DNA of 64,000 bases, from assembly GCF_014197915.1 (NCBI RefSeq), contig NZ_JACIGK010000022.1, positions 21,870 to 85,869 of the forward strand, written 5' to 3'. This stretch comes from Roseospira visakhapatnamensis. GTDB taxonomy: Bacteria; Pseudomonadota; Alphaproteobacteria; Rhodospirillales; Rhodospirillaceae. This document shows, piece by piece, positions 1 through 9,320 of this stretch. How positions within the stretch are numbered: the stretch's first letter is position 1; each line of letters begins with the position of its first letter. The position numbers and the translations under genes are program-made. Below the pieces are notes generated by a model. It was not told the origin of the DNA, searched no databases, and saw only the letters and a program-made list of their open reading frames with translations.

Positions 1-1069
1 GGATCGCATGTTCTTGGAGGGGACGAATACCGTCGACTCTCAGAACAGCCTGTTCACGGAAGTTCGCGCGAACTACGACACCGATACCCTGAATACGGTG
101 ATGGGGCTTTCTTTTCAGAAGCTTCGATATGAACACGAGAATGTCGCCGAAGGTCTCTGGGGCATGGGCGGCAAGATTTCGAACAACGACATCTACAATT
201 ACGCCGCGTTCGCCGATGGCGCCTGGCGCTTCCATCCGCAATGGGAAATCAGCGCCGGCGCGCGCGTCTCTCTTGAGAGCGCCGAGACGGAAATGGTCCT
301 CGAGGAGGATGGCGTCGACGTCCACTATTCCAATGATGACCGGTTCTTTTCCGTGACGCCGCGCGTGGCGCTGGCATGGCTGCCCAATGACCAGAACCGG
401 TTCTGGATTGGATTCGGGCAGGGGTTCAAGCCCGGTGGCTTCAACAAGGAAGGTGTGTCCGCCCAGGATGCCACGTCTTACGAGTCGGAAACCGCGACCA
501 ACATCGAGGCCGGCTGGAAGTGGGCCAGTCGTGACTACAGGCATGCCGCCGAACTCACCGGATACGCCATCTTCAGCCAGGACGTCCAGGGCTACGCCGG
601 TCCGCCGGCCGGCATGTACCTGACGAACATGGGGGATGCCCGCAGCCTTGGCGTCGAAGCCACGTGGAAATCCGAAGTCATCGACGATCACGTGATCTCC
701 ATCGGCGGCATGTACAATGATTCCCGCTTCACCAATGGCCAGTATGAAGGCAACAAGGTTGCCTATGCGCCGCAATACAGCGCGCTCGTGGCCTGGGACG
801 GACGGTACGGGTCGGACAAACAGATCCAGTCCCGTGTGGCTCTGCGACAGAACGGGCCATTCTACTTCAATGAGTCCAACGACCTGCGTCAGGACAGCTA
901 CACGATTCTGGATGCCAGCCTGATGTGGGACACCGGTTATGGCGTCGAAACCGGCGTCTATGCCAAGAACCTCTTGGATACCGAGTATCGTACCACGGCG
1001 TTCGAAGGGGTCGGCGCCCAGCTCGGCGCGCCTCGGGAAGTCGGGCTCAGGATCCGATTCCGGTTGTAG
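1..1069 (+). CDS. TonB-dependent outer-membrane receptor, C-terminal part (cut by window edge)
   Basis: About 353 residues of a TonB-dependent receptor barrel are visible. The frame is open to the left edge, so the plug domain and start lie outside. Alternating aromatic/polar beta-strand segments run throughout. Typical motifs of the last third are visible, such as RFWIGFGQGFKPGGFN, YESETATNIEAGWKW and NLLDTEYRTT. The protein ends in RFRL, where the family usually ends in an aromatic residue. The receptor would import a chelated metal or vitamin across the outer membrane using TonB energy. The adjoining cobalamin genes make a corrinoid or cobalt ligand tempting, but the sequence alone does not settle this, and the barrel resembles general siderophore receptors at least as well. 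Confidence 0.85.
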   Translation, partial: DRMFLEGTNTVDSQNSLFTEVRANYDTDTLNTVMGLSFQKLRYEHENVAEGLWGMGGKISNNDIYNYAAFADGAWRFHPQWEISAGARVSLESAETEMVLEEDGVDVHYSNDDRFFSVTPRVALAWLPNDQNRFWIGFGQGFKPGGFNKEGVSAQDATSYESETATNIEAGWKWASRDYRHAAELTGYAIFSQDVQGYAGPPAGMYLTNMGDARSLGVEATWKSEVIDDHVISIGGMYNDSRFTNGQYEGNKVAYAPQYSALVAWDGRYGSDKQIQSRVALRQNGPFYFNESNDLRQDSYTILDASLMWDTGYGVETGVYAKNLLDTEYRTTAFEGVGAQLGAPREVGLRIRFRL

Positions 1070-1258
1070 CGAACAGCCGTCGGAGTCCAGGCCGTGACTG
1101 CTGTCCCCCCGCCGAGGCCGAAGCCCGCTATCATGAGACCCGTCGGGAGGCCACGATGGCGGCGGAGCACTCACACCAACCAGCCTCCGCCAAACCCGGG
1201 GCGGTTCAGATGGTGAGGCACCGAAGAAAACACAGGTGCCCGGGGGCGGCCGCGCGCC

Positions 1259-2035
1259 TCACCCCCCCTTGGGAGCCCGCCGGCGCAGCAGGTAGGTGTC
1301 CATGACCCAGCCCTTGCGAGCGCGCTGGTCCTGGATGGTGCGGGAGATGCGCTCGGCCACGTCCCCCAGCGGCCCGGCGATCAGCACCTCGTCCGGGGTG
1401 CCGACGTCGCCGCCCCAGAAGATGTCCATGTCCGGCTGATCGGCCAGCCGGCGGAAGGCATCGCGCGAATCCAGCATCACCACGCTGTTGGTAACCGCCG
1501 CCGGATCGCCGGTCTCGATCTGGCGGCCGGTGGTGATGGTGATGGATTCCCCAACCCGATTGAGCGTCACCTTGTGCCTGGCGGTCAGGGCCTGCACGCA
1601 GGTGATGCCGGGGAACACCTCGAACGTCACGTCGTCGCGGCCGTCGGCGATCAGATCGTGGAGGTTTTGCAGAGTGCCGTCGTAGAGCGCCGGATCGCCC
1701 CAAAGGAGGAACCCGCCGATCTCGCCGTCGGCCATCTCGGTGTCGATCAGGTCGGCGATCACCTGGGTACGGCGCTTGCGCCAGTCCTCCACCGCGCCGG
1801 CGTAGTCGGCGGACTCCCGGTCCCGCTTCGGGCTGGCCCCGGTGGCGATACGATAGGGACGATCGCTGGCGTGCCGCTCCAGGATCTCGCGGCGGAAGCG
1901 GATCAGCGAGTCCTTGCCCTCGCCCTCCTTCTCCAGGACGAAGAACACGTCCACGCGGCGCATGGCTTTGATGGCCGCCAGTGTGAGCGCGTCCGGATCG
2001 CCCGGGCCGATGCCGATCAGGTAGATTGTCTTCAT
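1259..2035 (-). CDS. cobF: Precorrin-6A synthase (deacetylating), CobF
   Basis: SAM-dependent tetrapyrrole methylase of 258 residues that methylates C1 of the corrin macrocycle with loss of acetate, the ring-contraction step specific to the aerobic cobalamin route. The start [18 protein letters not shown] is the canonical family N-terminus with the GxGxGD SAM loop. The second methylase signature [14 protein letters not shown] and the [13 protein letters not shown] segment follow. Its ATG overlaps the stop of cobL in an ATGA, so the two are translationally coupled. The reading frame stays open far upstream, but only this ATG gives a proper N-terminus. Its presence identifies the oxygen-dependent pathway. 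Confidence 0.93.
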   Translation of the reverse strand: MKTIYLIGIGPGDPDALTLAAIKAMRRVDVFFVLEKEGEGKDSLIRFRREILERHASDRPYRIATGASPKRDRESADYAGAVEDWRKRRTQVIADLIDTEMADGEIGGFLLWGDPALYDGTLQNLHDLIADGRDDVTFEVFPGITCVQALTARHKVTLNRVGESITITTGRQIETGDPAAVTNSVVMLDSRDAFRRLADQPDMDIFWGGDVGTPDEVLIAGPLGDVAERISRTIQDQRARKGWVMDTYLLRRRAPKGG

Positions 2036-3285
2036 GAGGACCCATCCTGAGGTTCGCCGACGGCTGGCTTGCGCGCCGACAGCAGGGTGACGGGCATGGC
2101 CGGCCGCCAGCCGTGGAAGCCGCCCAGCGGCCGGGCGTGCGACACCGACAGCCGAGTCAGGTCGCCCCGCCAGCGGGCCTGAAGGGCAACCAGGGCGGCC
2201 TCGCCCTCCAGGGTGACGGCGTTGGCCACCAACCGCCCGCCCGGTGGCAGGGCGCCCCAGCAGCGCTCGGCCACGCCGGGCACGGTCACGCCGCCGCCGA
2301 TGAACACCGCGTCCGGCGCCGCCAGGCCATCCAGGGCCTCGGGCGCGCGGCCGGCGACGATCTCCAGGCCGGGGACGCCCAGGGCCTCCCGGTTGGCCTC
2401 GATGAAGGCGCGACGGTCGGCGCGGGTCTCGATGGCGATGGCCTGGCACGCCGGGTGGCTGCGCATCCACTCGATGCTCACGGAGCCACAGCCGGCGCCC
2501 ACGTCCCACAACAGTTCACCCGGCCGGGGCGCCAGCCGCGCCAGGGTGACGGCGCGCTGGTCGCGCTTGGTGATCTGGCCGTCCTGGGCGAAGGCCTCGT
2601 CGGGCAGCCCGGCCAGACGCGACAGCCCGCCCCCAACCCCGCCCCCGGCGCCAGCGTCGGCATGACAGTCAAGGGCGATCACCGCCAGGTCGGCACCGGG
2701 CGCATGGGACCAGGCATCGGCCCGCCCCTCCAGGCGGCGTTCGCGCGGACCGCCCAGGTGCTCCAGCACCGTGATCGCGCTGGCCCCGAAGCCACGCGCC
2801 GCCAGCAGCGCCGCCACATGCGCCACCGTCGTGCCGTCCTCGGCCAGCAGCAACAGCCGCGCGCCCTCCGTCAGCAGGGGATGCAGCGCGGCCAGCGGTC
2901 GGCCGTGCAAAGGCAGCACCGGCACCTGGTGCAGCGGCCAGCCCAAGCGCGCCGCCGCCAGGGACACCGACGACGGCGCGGAAAACACGCGCATCTCCGC
3001 CACGGGCACCCGCGCGGCCAGGGTCGCCCCCACGCCGAACAGCATCGGGTCGCCGCTGGCCAGCACGCACACCGGCTTGCCGCGCCGGCTCAGAATCCAC
3101 GCACACCCCTCGGAAAAAGGGCTCGGCCAGGGGTGGCGCGCCTGCCCCTGGTTCTCGGGCAGAAGCGCCAGATGCCGCGCCCCGCCGATCACCACGGGCG
3201 CCCCCAGCACCGCATCGCGGGCCGCCTCGCCCAGGCCGGCGAGACCGTCCTCGCCGATGCCCACCACGGTCAACCACGGCTCCAT
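2032..3285 (-). CDS. cobL: Precorrin-6Y C5,15-methyltransferase (decarboxylating), CobL
   Basis: Bifunctional enzyme of 417 residues. The N-terminal CbiE-like tetrapyrrole methylase half begins [15 protein letters not shown]. The C-terminal CbiT-like half carries the SAM-binding signature [16 protein letters not shown] near residue 240. It methylates C5 and C15 of precorrin-6B and decarboxylates the acetate side chain. I chose the ATG at MEPWLTVVG, because the 21 codons upstream do not resemble the family. It is the first gene of a two-gene minus-strand unit with cobF and is divergent from cobH across 184 bp. Confidence 0.92.
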   Translation of the reverse strand: MEPWLTVVGIGEDGLAGLGEAARDAVLGAPVVIGGARHLALLPENQGQARHPWPSPFSEGCAWILSRRGKPVCVLASGDPMLFGVGATLAARVPVAEMRVFSAPSSVSLAAARLGWPLHQVPVLPLHGRPLAALHPLLTEGARLLLLAEDGTTVAHVAALLAARGFGASAITVLEHLGGPRERRLEGRADAWSHAPGADLAVIALDCHADAGAGGGVGGGLSRLAGLPDEAFAQDGQITKRDQRAVTLARLAPRPGELLWDVGAGCGSVSIEWMRSHPACQAIAIETRADRRAFIEANREALGVPGLEIVAGRAPEALDGLAAPDAVFIGGGVTVPGVAERCWGALPPGGRLVANAVTLEGEAALVALQARWRGDLTRLSVSHARPLGGFHGWRPAMPVTLLSARKPAVGEPQDGSS

Positions 3286-3469
3286 GGATGTTCCTCGCCC
3301 CGAGACGCCAACCGGCGCGGTGATACGCCACACCCCCGGCGCTGGCAAGCCTCGCCCCCCGCCCCGCCGTCGCGCGCCCGCGCGGGCGCGTCATGCTGTC
3401 GTGGGGGGTTTCGGCTCCGGGCTGGCTGGTGTACAACGCCGCTCCGTTTCTCCGCCGGATCTTGCCCGC

Positions 3470-4099
3470 ATGCTCGACTACCTCCGCGACGCCCACGCCA
3501 TCTACCGCCGGTCCTTCGCCATCATCCGCGCCGAGGCCGACCTGTCCCGCATCCCCGCCGATCTGGAGGACGTGGCGGTGCGCGTCGCCCACGCCTGCGG
3601 CATGCCGGACGTCATCGACGACCTGTCGTTCTCCAAGGGGGCCGGCACCGCCGGCCGCGCCGCCCTGGCCGCCGGCAAGCCCATCCTGTGCGATTGTCGC
3701 ATGGTGGCCGAGGGGATCACGCGGTCTCGCCTGCCGGCCGACAATGCGGTGCTCTGCACCCTGAACGACCCCGGCGTGCGCGAGAAGGCCGCCGAGATGG
3801 GCACCACGCGCTCGGCGGCGGCGGTGGAGCTGTGGCGCCCCCATCTGGACGGCGCCATTGTCGCCATCGGCAACGCGCCGACCGCGTTGTTCCACCTGTT
3901 GGCGCTGCTGGATGACGGCGCGCCCAAACCCGCGCTGATCCTGGGCTTCCCGGTGGGCTATGTGGGCGCCGCCGAGTCCAAGGACGCCCTGGCCACCGAC
4001 CCGCGCGGCGTCCCCTTCGTGGTGGTGCGCGGCCGGCGCGGCGGCAGCGCCATGGTTTCCGCCGCCGTCAACGCCCTGGGGCTTGAGGAGCACGCCTGA
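3470..4099 (+). CDS. cobH: Precorrin-8X methylmutase, CobH
   Basis: Isomerase of 209 residues that moves the C11 methyl group to C12, giving hydrogenobyrinic acid. Family hallmarks are [16 protein letters not shown] at the N-terminus, [15 protein letters not shown] in the middle, and [11 protein letters not shown] followed by [13 protein letters not shown] near the end. The conserved catalytic-site histidine region is present as [11 protein letters not shown]. The ATG at [16 protein letters not shown] matches the usual family start, and the open frame upstream is not homologous. The stop abuts the cobI start directly (TGA then ATG). Confidence 0.93.
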   Translation: MLDYLRDAHAIYRRSFAIIRAEADLSRIPADLEDVAVRVAHACGMPDVIDDLSFSKGAGTAGRAALAAGKPILCDCRMVAEGITRSRLPADNAVLCTLNDPGVREKAAEMGTTRSAAAVELWRPHLDGAIVAIGNAPTALFHLLALLDDGAPKPALILGFPVGYVGAAESKDALATDPRGVPFVVVRGRRGGSAMVSAAVNALGLEEHA

Positions 4100-4882
4100 A
4101 TGACCGCCGCGAAAGGGCGCCTGTTCGGTCTGGGCGTCGGTCCGGGTGACCCGGAGCTCATCACCGTCAAGGCCCTCAATCGGCTGCGGGCGGCGCCGGT
4201 GGTGGCCTACCCCACCTCGCACGGCCGCAAGGGTCAGGCGCTGACCATCGTCGAGGGCTACTTGCGCGACGAGCAACAGCGGCTGCCCATGGTCTTCCCG
4301 GTGACCACGGAAAAGCTGCCGCCGCCGTTCGACTACGAGACGGAGGTGCGGCGCTTCTACGATGACTCCGCCGCCGCCGTCGCCGCCCATCTGGACGCCG
4401 GTCGCGACGTGGCGGTGCTGTGCGAGGGCGATCCGTTCTTCTACGGCTCGTTCATGTACCTGCACGACCGGCTGGCGCGGCGGTACGAGACCGAGGTGGT
4501 GCCGGGTGTGTGCTCCATCCTCGCCGGCGCGGCGGTGCTGGGGACGCCCCTGGTCTACCGCGACCAGAGCCTGTCGGTGTTGTCGGGCGTGATGACGGAA
4601 GAGGACCTGCGCCAGCGCCTGGCCGCCGCCGACGCCGCCGCCATCATGAAGCTGGGCACCACCTTCGCCAAGGTGCGCCGGGTGGTGGCGGATCTGGGCC
4701 TGATGGACCGGGCGCTGTACGTGGAGCGGGCCACCATGGGCGCCCAGCGCGTCGCCCCGCTGGCCGAGGTGGACCCGAAGACCGTGCCTTACTTCTCGCT
4801 GATCCTCATCCCCGGTCCCACCTGGCCGGGGTCGGGACCAGGGTCTGGGCGGGGGGCCGGGCCAGGACCGGCCGCCGGATGA
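4100..4882 (+). CDS. cobI: Precorrin-2 C20-methyltransferase, CobI
   Basis: Methylase of 260 residues that converts precorrin-2 to precorrin-3A, the first committed corrin step in this cluster. It shows the SAM loop [15 protein letters not shown], the second signature [22 protein letters not shown], and [19 protein letters not shown]. The last 17 or so residues form a Gly/Pro-rich tail ([15 protein letters not shown]) that is not a family feature and probably arose where the frame runs into the next gene. The stop overlaps the next start in an ATGA. It lies in the plus-strand cobH-cobI-cobJ unit. Confidence 0.93.
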   Translation: MTAAKGRLFGLGVGPGDPELITVKALNRLRAAPVVAYPTSHGRKGQALTIVEGYLRDEQQRLPMVFPVTTEKLPPPFDYETEVRRFYDDSAAAVAAHLDAGRDVAVLCEGDPFFYGSFMYLHDRLARRYETEVVPGVCSILAGAAVLGTPLVYRDQSLSVLSGVMTEEDLRQRLAAADAAAIMKLGTTFAKVRRVVADLGLMDRALYVERATMGAQRVAPLAEVDPKTVPYFSLILIPGPTWPGSGPGSGRGAGPGPAAG

Positions 4883-6585
4883 CCACGGCGGCGATCGTCA
4901 TCCTCGGCCAGGGCAGCCTTGGGACCGCGCGGCGCATCCAGGCCGCGCTGGAACCGGGCACCCCGATCCATGGCCTGACCGGCCGGGTCGAGGGCGCCGA
5001 CGTCGGCTACGAGTCCTTCGGCGAGACTCTGCGTGGGCTGCACCGGGACGACGTGGCGGTGATCGCCCTGTGCGCCAGCGGCATCGTCATCCGCGCCCTG
5101 GCCCCCCTGCTCCAGAACAAGCGCAGCGAGCCGCCGGTGCTGGCGGTGGCCGAGGACGGCAGCGCCGTGGTGCCGCTGCTGGGGGGGCTGCGTGGCGTCA
5201 ACGGGCTGGCCCAGCGGGTGGGCGCGGCGCTGGGCACGGCGCCGGCCATCACCACCACCGGGGAGGTCCGCTTCGGCCTGACCCTGGAGGCGCCACCGGC
5301 CGGCTATGTCGCCCGCGATCCCGGAGCGTCCAAGGCGTTCATGTCGGACCTGTTGGGCGGCGCAACCGCGCGCCTGGAAGGGCATGCACCCTGGATCGCC
5401 GACAGCCGCCTGCCGCTCACCGAGGATGGCGGCCGGGTGATCCGTGTGACACCCGAGGACCGGGACGCCGCGCCCGGCGACCTTGTGTTCCACCCCGCGA
5501 CCGTGGTGGTGGCGGTGGAGGCCGGGGACCCGGCCCTGCCCGCGCGGGTGGCCGAGGCGCTGGCCAAGGGCGGACTGGCCCACCAGGCGGTGGCGATGCT
5601 GCTGGCCCGCGCCCGGGACGCGGCCCATCCCGAGGTCCATCAGGCCGCCGCCGCGCTGGGCTGCCCGCTGCGCTTCGTGGACGCGCCCTCCGCCGAAGCC
5701 ATGGCGGATCTGGCGATCCCCGAGGACGCGCGGGCGCGGCCCCTGGCCACCCATGGCCCCGTGGCCCTGGCCGTGGCCACCACCCCCGAAACCGTCCGGC
5801 CGATCGGCCGGCCGCGCGGCCGGCTGGCCGTGGTGGGCCTGGGACCGGGCACGTCCGGCCTCTGCGCCCCGGTGGTGCGCGAGGAACTGCGCCGCGCCAC
5901 CCACTGGATCGGCTACGAGACCTATCTTCGCATGGCCGGCAGGCCGCGCCCCGACCAGGTGGTGCTGGGCTCGGACAACCGCGTGGAGATGGACCGCGCC
6001 CGCCATGCCTTCGCCCTGGCCGCCGAGGGCGCGCGGGTGGCGGTGGTCTCCTCGGGCGATCCGGGCGTGTTCGCCATGGCCACGGCGGTCATGGAGGCCC
6101 TGCACGAAAACGACGATCCCGCCTGGCACGGCGTGGATCTGGCCATTTTGCCCGGCATCTCGGCGGCGCAGGGGGCGGCGGCGCTGGTCGGGGCGCCGCT
6201 GGGCCATGACTTCTGCGTGATCTCGCTGTCCGACAACCTGAAGCCGCTGGACGTGATCCTGGACCGCGTCGAGCATGCCGCCCGCGCCGACCTGGCCATG
6301 GCGCTCTACAACCCGGTGTCCAGGGCCCGACCGTGGCAATTGACCCGCGTGCTGGAACGGCTGTTGACCGTGCGCGCGGCCGGGACCCCGGTGGTGCTGG
6401 CCCGCGACGTGGGCCGCCCGGCCCAGGCGGTCACCGTCACCACCCTGGGCGCGGTCCGGCCCGAGCAGGTGGACATGCGCACCGTGGTCCTGGTGGGGTC
6501 CTCCGCCACACGCACCTTCGGGCGCGTCGCCGACGGCGGCACCTGGGTGTATTCGCCCCGGTGGTACGTCAAGGGCGAGGGCTGA
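4879..6585 (+). CDS. cobJ: CbiG-CobJ fusion: precorrin-3B C17-methyltransferase with N-terminal CbiG-like domain
   Basis: Protein of 568 residues with two parts. Residues about 1-310 resemble CbiG/CobE: the start [18 protein letters not shown], then [18 protein letters not shown] and [15 protein letters not shown]. Residues about 315-568 are a complete tetrapyrrole methylase: [16 protein letters not shown], then [38 protein letters not shown] and [14 protein letters not shown]. The C-terminal half is precorrin-3B C17-methyltransferase, the ring-contraction step. CbiG opens the delta-lactone in the anaerobic pathway; its role in an aerobic fusion is inferred, not shown. The ATG overlaps the cobI stop, and the earlier open frame is a shadow of cobI. 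Confidence 0.9.
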   Translation: MTTAAIVILGQGSLGTARRIQAALEPGTPIHGLTGRVEGADVGYESFGETLRGLHRDDVAVIALCASGIVIRALAPLLQNKRSEPPVLAVAEDGSAVVPLLGGLRGVNGLAQRVGAALGTAPAITTTGEVRFGLTLEAPPAGYVARDPGASKAFMSDLLGGATARLEGHAPWIADSRLPLTEDGGRVIRVTPEDRDAAPGDLVFHPATVVVAVEAGDPALPARVAEALAKGGLAHQAVAMLLARARDAAHPEVHQAAAALGCPLRFVDAPSAEAMADLAIPEDARARPLATHGPVALAVATTPETVRPIGRPRGRLAVVGLGPGTSGLCAPVVREELRRATHWIGYETYLRMAGRPRPDQVVLGSDNRVEMDRARHAFALAAEGARVAVVSSGDPGVFAMATAVMEALHENDDPAWHGVDLAILPGISAAQGAAALVGAPLGHDFCVISLSDNLKPLDVILDRVEHAARADLAMALYNPVSRARPWQLTRVLERLLTVRAAGTPVVLARDVGRPAQAVTVTTLGAVRPEQVDMRTVVLVGSSATRTFGRVADGGTWVYSPRWYVKGEG

Positions 6586-6610
6586 GCGGCGGCCGGGTGG
6601 CGCGACGCCG

Positions 6611-6913
6611 TCAATGGCCGCGCATGGCCTCCATGTAGGTGCGCAGCACCGCGTTGATGCGCGTCTGATACCCCGGCCCCTGCGCCTTGAACCACGCCAG
6701 GATATCCGGATCCAGCCGCAACGAGACAGGCCGCTTGCGCGGGGCCAGCACCTCCGCCCCACGCCACCAGTCGGCGTCCGGCATGGGTGGTGCCTCCGGG
6801 TCGTCCGCCACCCGCCGCGCCACCTCCTCGTCGCTGAGCGCATCAAGCGCCTCAAGCTCCTCAGGGTGGGGGGTGAGTTCGTTCCAGGATTTCCGTGTAA
6901 CGCGCTCGGTCAT
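6611..6913 (-). CDS. brnA: BrnA-type antitoxin
   Basis: Protein of 100 residues. The C-terminal ribbon-helix-helix DNA-binding segment is characteristic of BrnA/DUF4415 antitoxins (RPVSLRLDPDILAWFKAQG, then YQTRINAVLRTYM). BrnA proteins bind the BrnT ribonuclease and repress their own operon. The start lies 53 bp inside the 3' end of the upstream brnT in another frame, the usual toxin-first layout. It ends 25 bp from the convergent cobJ stop, so it fills the gap between two cobalamin operons. Confidence 0.85.
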   Translation of the reverse strand: MTERVTRKSWNELTPHPEELEALDALSDEEVARRVADDPEAPPMPDADWWRGAEVLAPRKRPVSLRLDPDILAWFKAQGPGYQTRINAVLRTYMEAMRGH

Positions 6914-7193
6914 GGGCTCCTGCCTTCCAGGCCGAAATGATGCGGCAGACGTCCCCCGATCGCGGGGTGAACACCACCGTCAGGCATCTCCCCTGCACCA
7001 TGCCCAGGGCGATGAACCGCTGTTCGCCATAGTCCCACCGGTCATCTTCCCGGACGATCACAGGTCCTTTAAATATCGCTGCTGCGGTCTCGAAGGAAAG
7101 GCCGTGCTTTCTTAGATTGGACTGAGACTTGGCCTCATCCCATTCATAAAATTCCCATTCACTTTCGAGGTCGACCCAATCGTAATCTGACAT
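6861..7193 (-). CDS. brnT: BrnT-type ribonuclease toxin
   Basis: Protein of 110 residues with the BrnT core: FYEWDEAKSQSNLRKHGLSF, then the EQRFIALG strand and RIISAWKAGAHDRARY near the C-terminus. BrnT toxins are small RelE-like endoribonucleases that arrest translation until neutralised by BrnA. The N-terminus carries about 15 extra acidic residues (MSDYDWVDLESEWE) before the usual start, so a shorter product is possible. It is co-directional with cobK upstream, with 232 bp between them containing inverted repeats. Confidence 0.85.
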   Translation of the reverse strand: MSDYDWVDLESEWEFYEWDEAKSQSNLRKHGLSFETAAAIFKGPVIVREDDRWDYGEQRFIALGMVQGRCLTVVFTPRSGDVCRIISAWKAGAHDRARYTEILERTHPPP

Positions 7194-7284
7194 TGAGAGC
7201 TCCGACGTATGTGGATTTCATCATGTTCGTTCTTCCTTTTTCCGGGGCTATCGTGCCCCGGCCACATTGAAGCTCTTCTCATAC

Positions 7285-7366
7285 GTGCATTTTTCTGCAT
7301 GCACTATTTTTTTATTTTATGTCGCATTTGTGCCAACGATTCGGCACGACTTTAAGATAAGGCGAC
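7285..7366. promoter_or_regulatory. AT-rich region with nested inverted repeats upstream of brnT
   Basis: This patch is much richer in A/T than its surroundings. It holds GTGCAT/ATGCAC arms around an 8-nt spacer (7285-7304), and GTGCC/GGCAC arms (7330-7347) nested in GTCGC/GCGAC arms (7321-7325 and 7362-7366). It lies about 90 bp upstream of brnT. BrnA antitoxins autorepress, so an operator is the natural reading. A cobK 3' structure is the alternative. Inference only. Confidence 0.4.
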
Positions 7367-7425
7367 AGTCCGACCCCGTCAATATAATACGTAAATACAG
7401 CCTCGTCTCATGCCTGGTCGACGTA

Positions 7426-8205
7426 TCACCAGCGCATCTGCGGGGCAGATCCTGTCACATTCTCCAGCCACGCCAGCGCCTCGGCCACGGTGGCCACCAC
7501 GGGCACGCCGGCCGGCCGGGGCGGGCGGTCGCGCATCACCACCCGCACCCCCAGCGCCCGGGCCGCCGTCAGCTTGGCGTCGGTGGCCGTGCCGCCGCTG
7601 TTCTTGCAGACGATGGCGTCGATGCCCCGCTCCCGCAGCAGCGCCGTTTCACCCTCCAGGGTGAAGGGGCCGCGCGCGAGCAACACCTCGGCCGCCGCGA
7701 AGGGCGGCATGGGATCCGGCGCCTCCACCGAGCGGATCAGAAACCACGTCCCGGGCAGCGCGGCGAAGGGCGCCAGGTCCTGGCGCCCCAGGGCCAGCAG
7801 CACGCGGCGCGCGTCCATGTCCCGAAGCTCCGCCACCGCGCCGTCCCAGTTCGTCACGCCCACCCAGCGGTCCCCGGGCACGGGCCGCCAGGCCGGCCGC
7901 TCCAGCCGCAGCAGAGGCACCCCGGCGGCGGCGCAGCCCTCGGCGGCGTTCCAGCCCATGCGCGCGGCGAAGGGGTGGGTGGCGTCGATCACCGCCGTGA
8001 TGCCCGAGTCCGCCAGATAGCGCGCCAGCCCCTCGGCGCCGCCGAAGCCGCCCACCCGCATCTCTCCCGCCGGAGGGCGCGGCCGTCCCGTGCGCCCGGC
8101 CAGCGAGGAGACCGGCCGCCAGCGGGGATGGGCCGCCAGGGCCTCGGCCAGGGCATAACCCTCGGTGGTCCCGCCCAGAATCAGCACGGGCGCGCGGTCT
8201 GTCAT
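7426..8205 (-). CDS. cobK: Precorrin-6A reductase, CobK
   Basis: NADPH-dependent reductase of 259 residues that gives precorrin-6B. Motifs are VLILGGTTEGYALAEAL at the N-terminus, AVIDATHPFAARM, and ALGRQDLAPFAALPG, followed by IVCKNSGGTATDAKLTAAR, which is diagnostic for CobK/CbiJ. The ATG lies in an ATGA overlap with the upstream TcuB-like cobZ gene. Three minus-strand genes (cobZ flavoprotein, cobZ membrane subunit, cobK) are thus physically coupled. The longer open frame upstream is a shadow of the neighbour. Confidence 0.93.
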   Translation of the reverse strand: MTDRAPVLILGGTTEGYALAEALAAHPRWRPVSSLAGRTGRPRPPAGEMRVGGFGGAEGLARYLADSGITAVIDATHPFAARMGWNAAEGCAAAGVPLLRLERPAWRPVPGDRWVGVTNWDGAVAELRDMDARRVLLALGRQDLAPFAALPGTWFLIRSVEAPDPMPPFAAAEVLLARGPFTLEGETALLRERGIDAIVCKNSGGTATDAKLTAARALGVRVVMRDRPPRPAGVPVVATVAEALAWLENVTGSAPQMRW

Positions 8206-9320
8206 GACTCCTCCCGATGTTGGGGTGTTCGCCGTTCGATCGCCGCGCGCAGGATCGCCAGGGCGCGAAACGGCGCGTGCATCAGGCGGCCGAGCGGCAG
8301 GGTGACGAACAGGGCCAGCACCGTCCCCAGGTGCAGGGCCAGCAGCATCCCCATGGCGGCAGTCCCACGCAGCAGAAGCAGAGCGAGGCCGCTGGCCGAC
8401 GCCGCCGCCAGCAGGGCCAGCAACAGGGCGCCGTCGGCCCTGGTCTCCAGGGCCTGGGGGGCGGGATCGGCCCGCGCGCGCAACCCCGCCATGCCGGCCA
8501 CGCCCGCCAGCAGGGACACGCCGCCCACGGTGCCCAGCAGCACCGGCGCGCTGAACCACGGATAAGGCGCCCTCATCCCCAGCAGATGATGCGCGATGGC
8601 CGCCGAGACCGTCGCCGCGACGGTCAACAGAAATCCATACAGGATCAGGTGGTGCATGCGCCGCCGCCAGGGCGAGAAGCGGTCGTCAAGATCGTTGCAG
8701 CCCACCCCGCCCCCGTCCAGGTGACGCAGCGCCAGCATATCGCCCAGGGCCCGGGGCAACGCCCGCAGGACCTGGCGGGGCGATCCACCACCAATGACCC
8801 GCCAGAAGCGAGCCATGGCCACGCCGACCCAGGCCAGCGGCGGCAGCAGCGCCAGCGCCGCCCCCCAGACCATCGGCCCGCGCGGGATCACCGCATGGAA
8901 GGCGCCGGGGCCGGGGTGAGGCGCAAACAGCACCTCCCACGGAACCCATGCCAGCGTCACCACCGGCACCAGCAGCGTGCAGGCCAGGGCCAGAAGGGCG
9001 CCGCCCCCGGCTCCTCCCGGCCACGGGATCCCCGCCATCCGCCGCCAGGACAGCGCCCGCACCCGCGCCAGCGCCGCCGGCAGGGCGACGGCGAAGGCAT
9101 GGGGCGGCCGGTACTGGCAGGCATACCAGCAGCCTCGGCAGTCGTGGCACAGGTTGGCCAGATACAGCAGGTCGGCGTCGGTCAGGGCGGGCCGGGCGTC
9201 GGCGGCGCGGAACACCGGGCAGTAGCCGTTGCAGTACTTGCACACCACGCAAACGGTCATCTGCCGCCGCGCCTCGTCCAAAAGGGCGCGATCATCCCGA
9301 TCCTCACAGGTCAAGGGCAT
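8202..9320 (-). CDS. CobZ-type precorrin-3B synthase, Fe-S/membrane subunit (TcuB/CitB-like)
   Basis: Protein of 372 residues. The N-terminal ferredoxin-like region has two cysteine clusters, CVVCKYCNGYCP at about 23-34 and CHDCRGCWYAC at about 58-68. About six hydrophobic membrane segments follow, with several histidines suited to heme b. This is the TcuB/CitB family. In Rhodobacter capsulatus a flavoprotein fused to such a domain, CobZ, replaces CobG as precorrin-3B synthase (known literature). Here the two halves are separate overlapping genes beside cobK, so the same role is a strong inference. Tricarballylate oxidation, the other known role of this pair, fits the context poorly. Confidence 0.82.
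   Translation of the reverse strand: MPLTCEDRDDRALLDEARRQMTVCVVCKYCNGYCPVFRAADARPALTDADLLYLANLCHDCRGCWYACQYRPPHAFAVALPAALARVRALSWRRMAGIPWPGGAGGGALLALACTLLVPVVTLAWVPWEVLFAPHPGPGAFHAVIPRGPMVWGAALALLPPLAWVGVAMARFWRVIGGGSPRQVLRALPRALGDMLALRHLDGGGVGCNDLDDRFSPWRRRMHHLILYGFLLTVAATVSAAIAHHLLGMRAPYPWFSAPVLLGTVGGVSLLAGVAGMAGLRARADPAPQALETRADGALLLALLAAASASGLALLLLRGTAAMGMLLALHLGTVLALFVTLPLGRLMHAPFRALAILRAAIERRTPQHREES

Noticed and set aside
1070..1258. Possible cobalamin riboswitch near the cob genes
   Set aside because: No B12-box-like GCCACTG or conserved core was found here or in 3286-3469 and 10600-10797 on either strand. A covariance-model scan would be decisive.
4789..6855. Long minus-strand frame over cobJ
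   Set aside because: Antisense shadow; no recognisable domain, and cobJ on plus is unambiguous.
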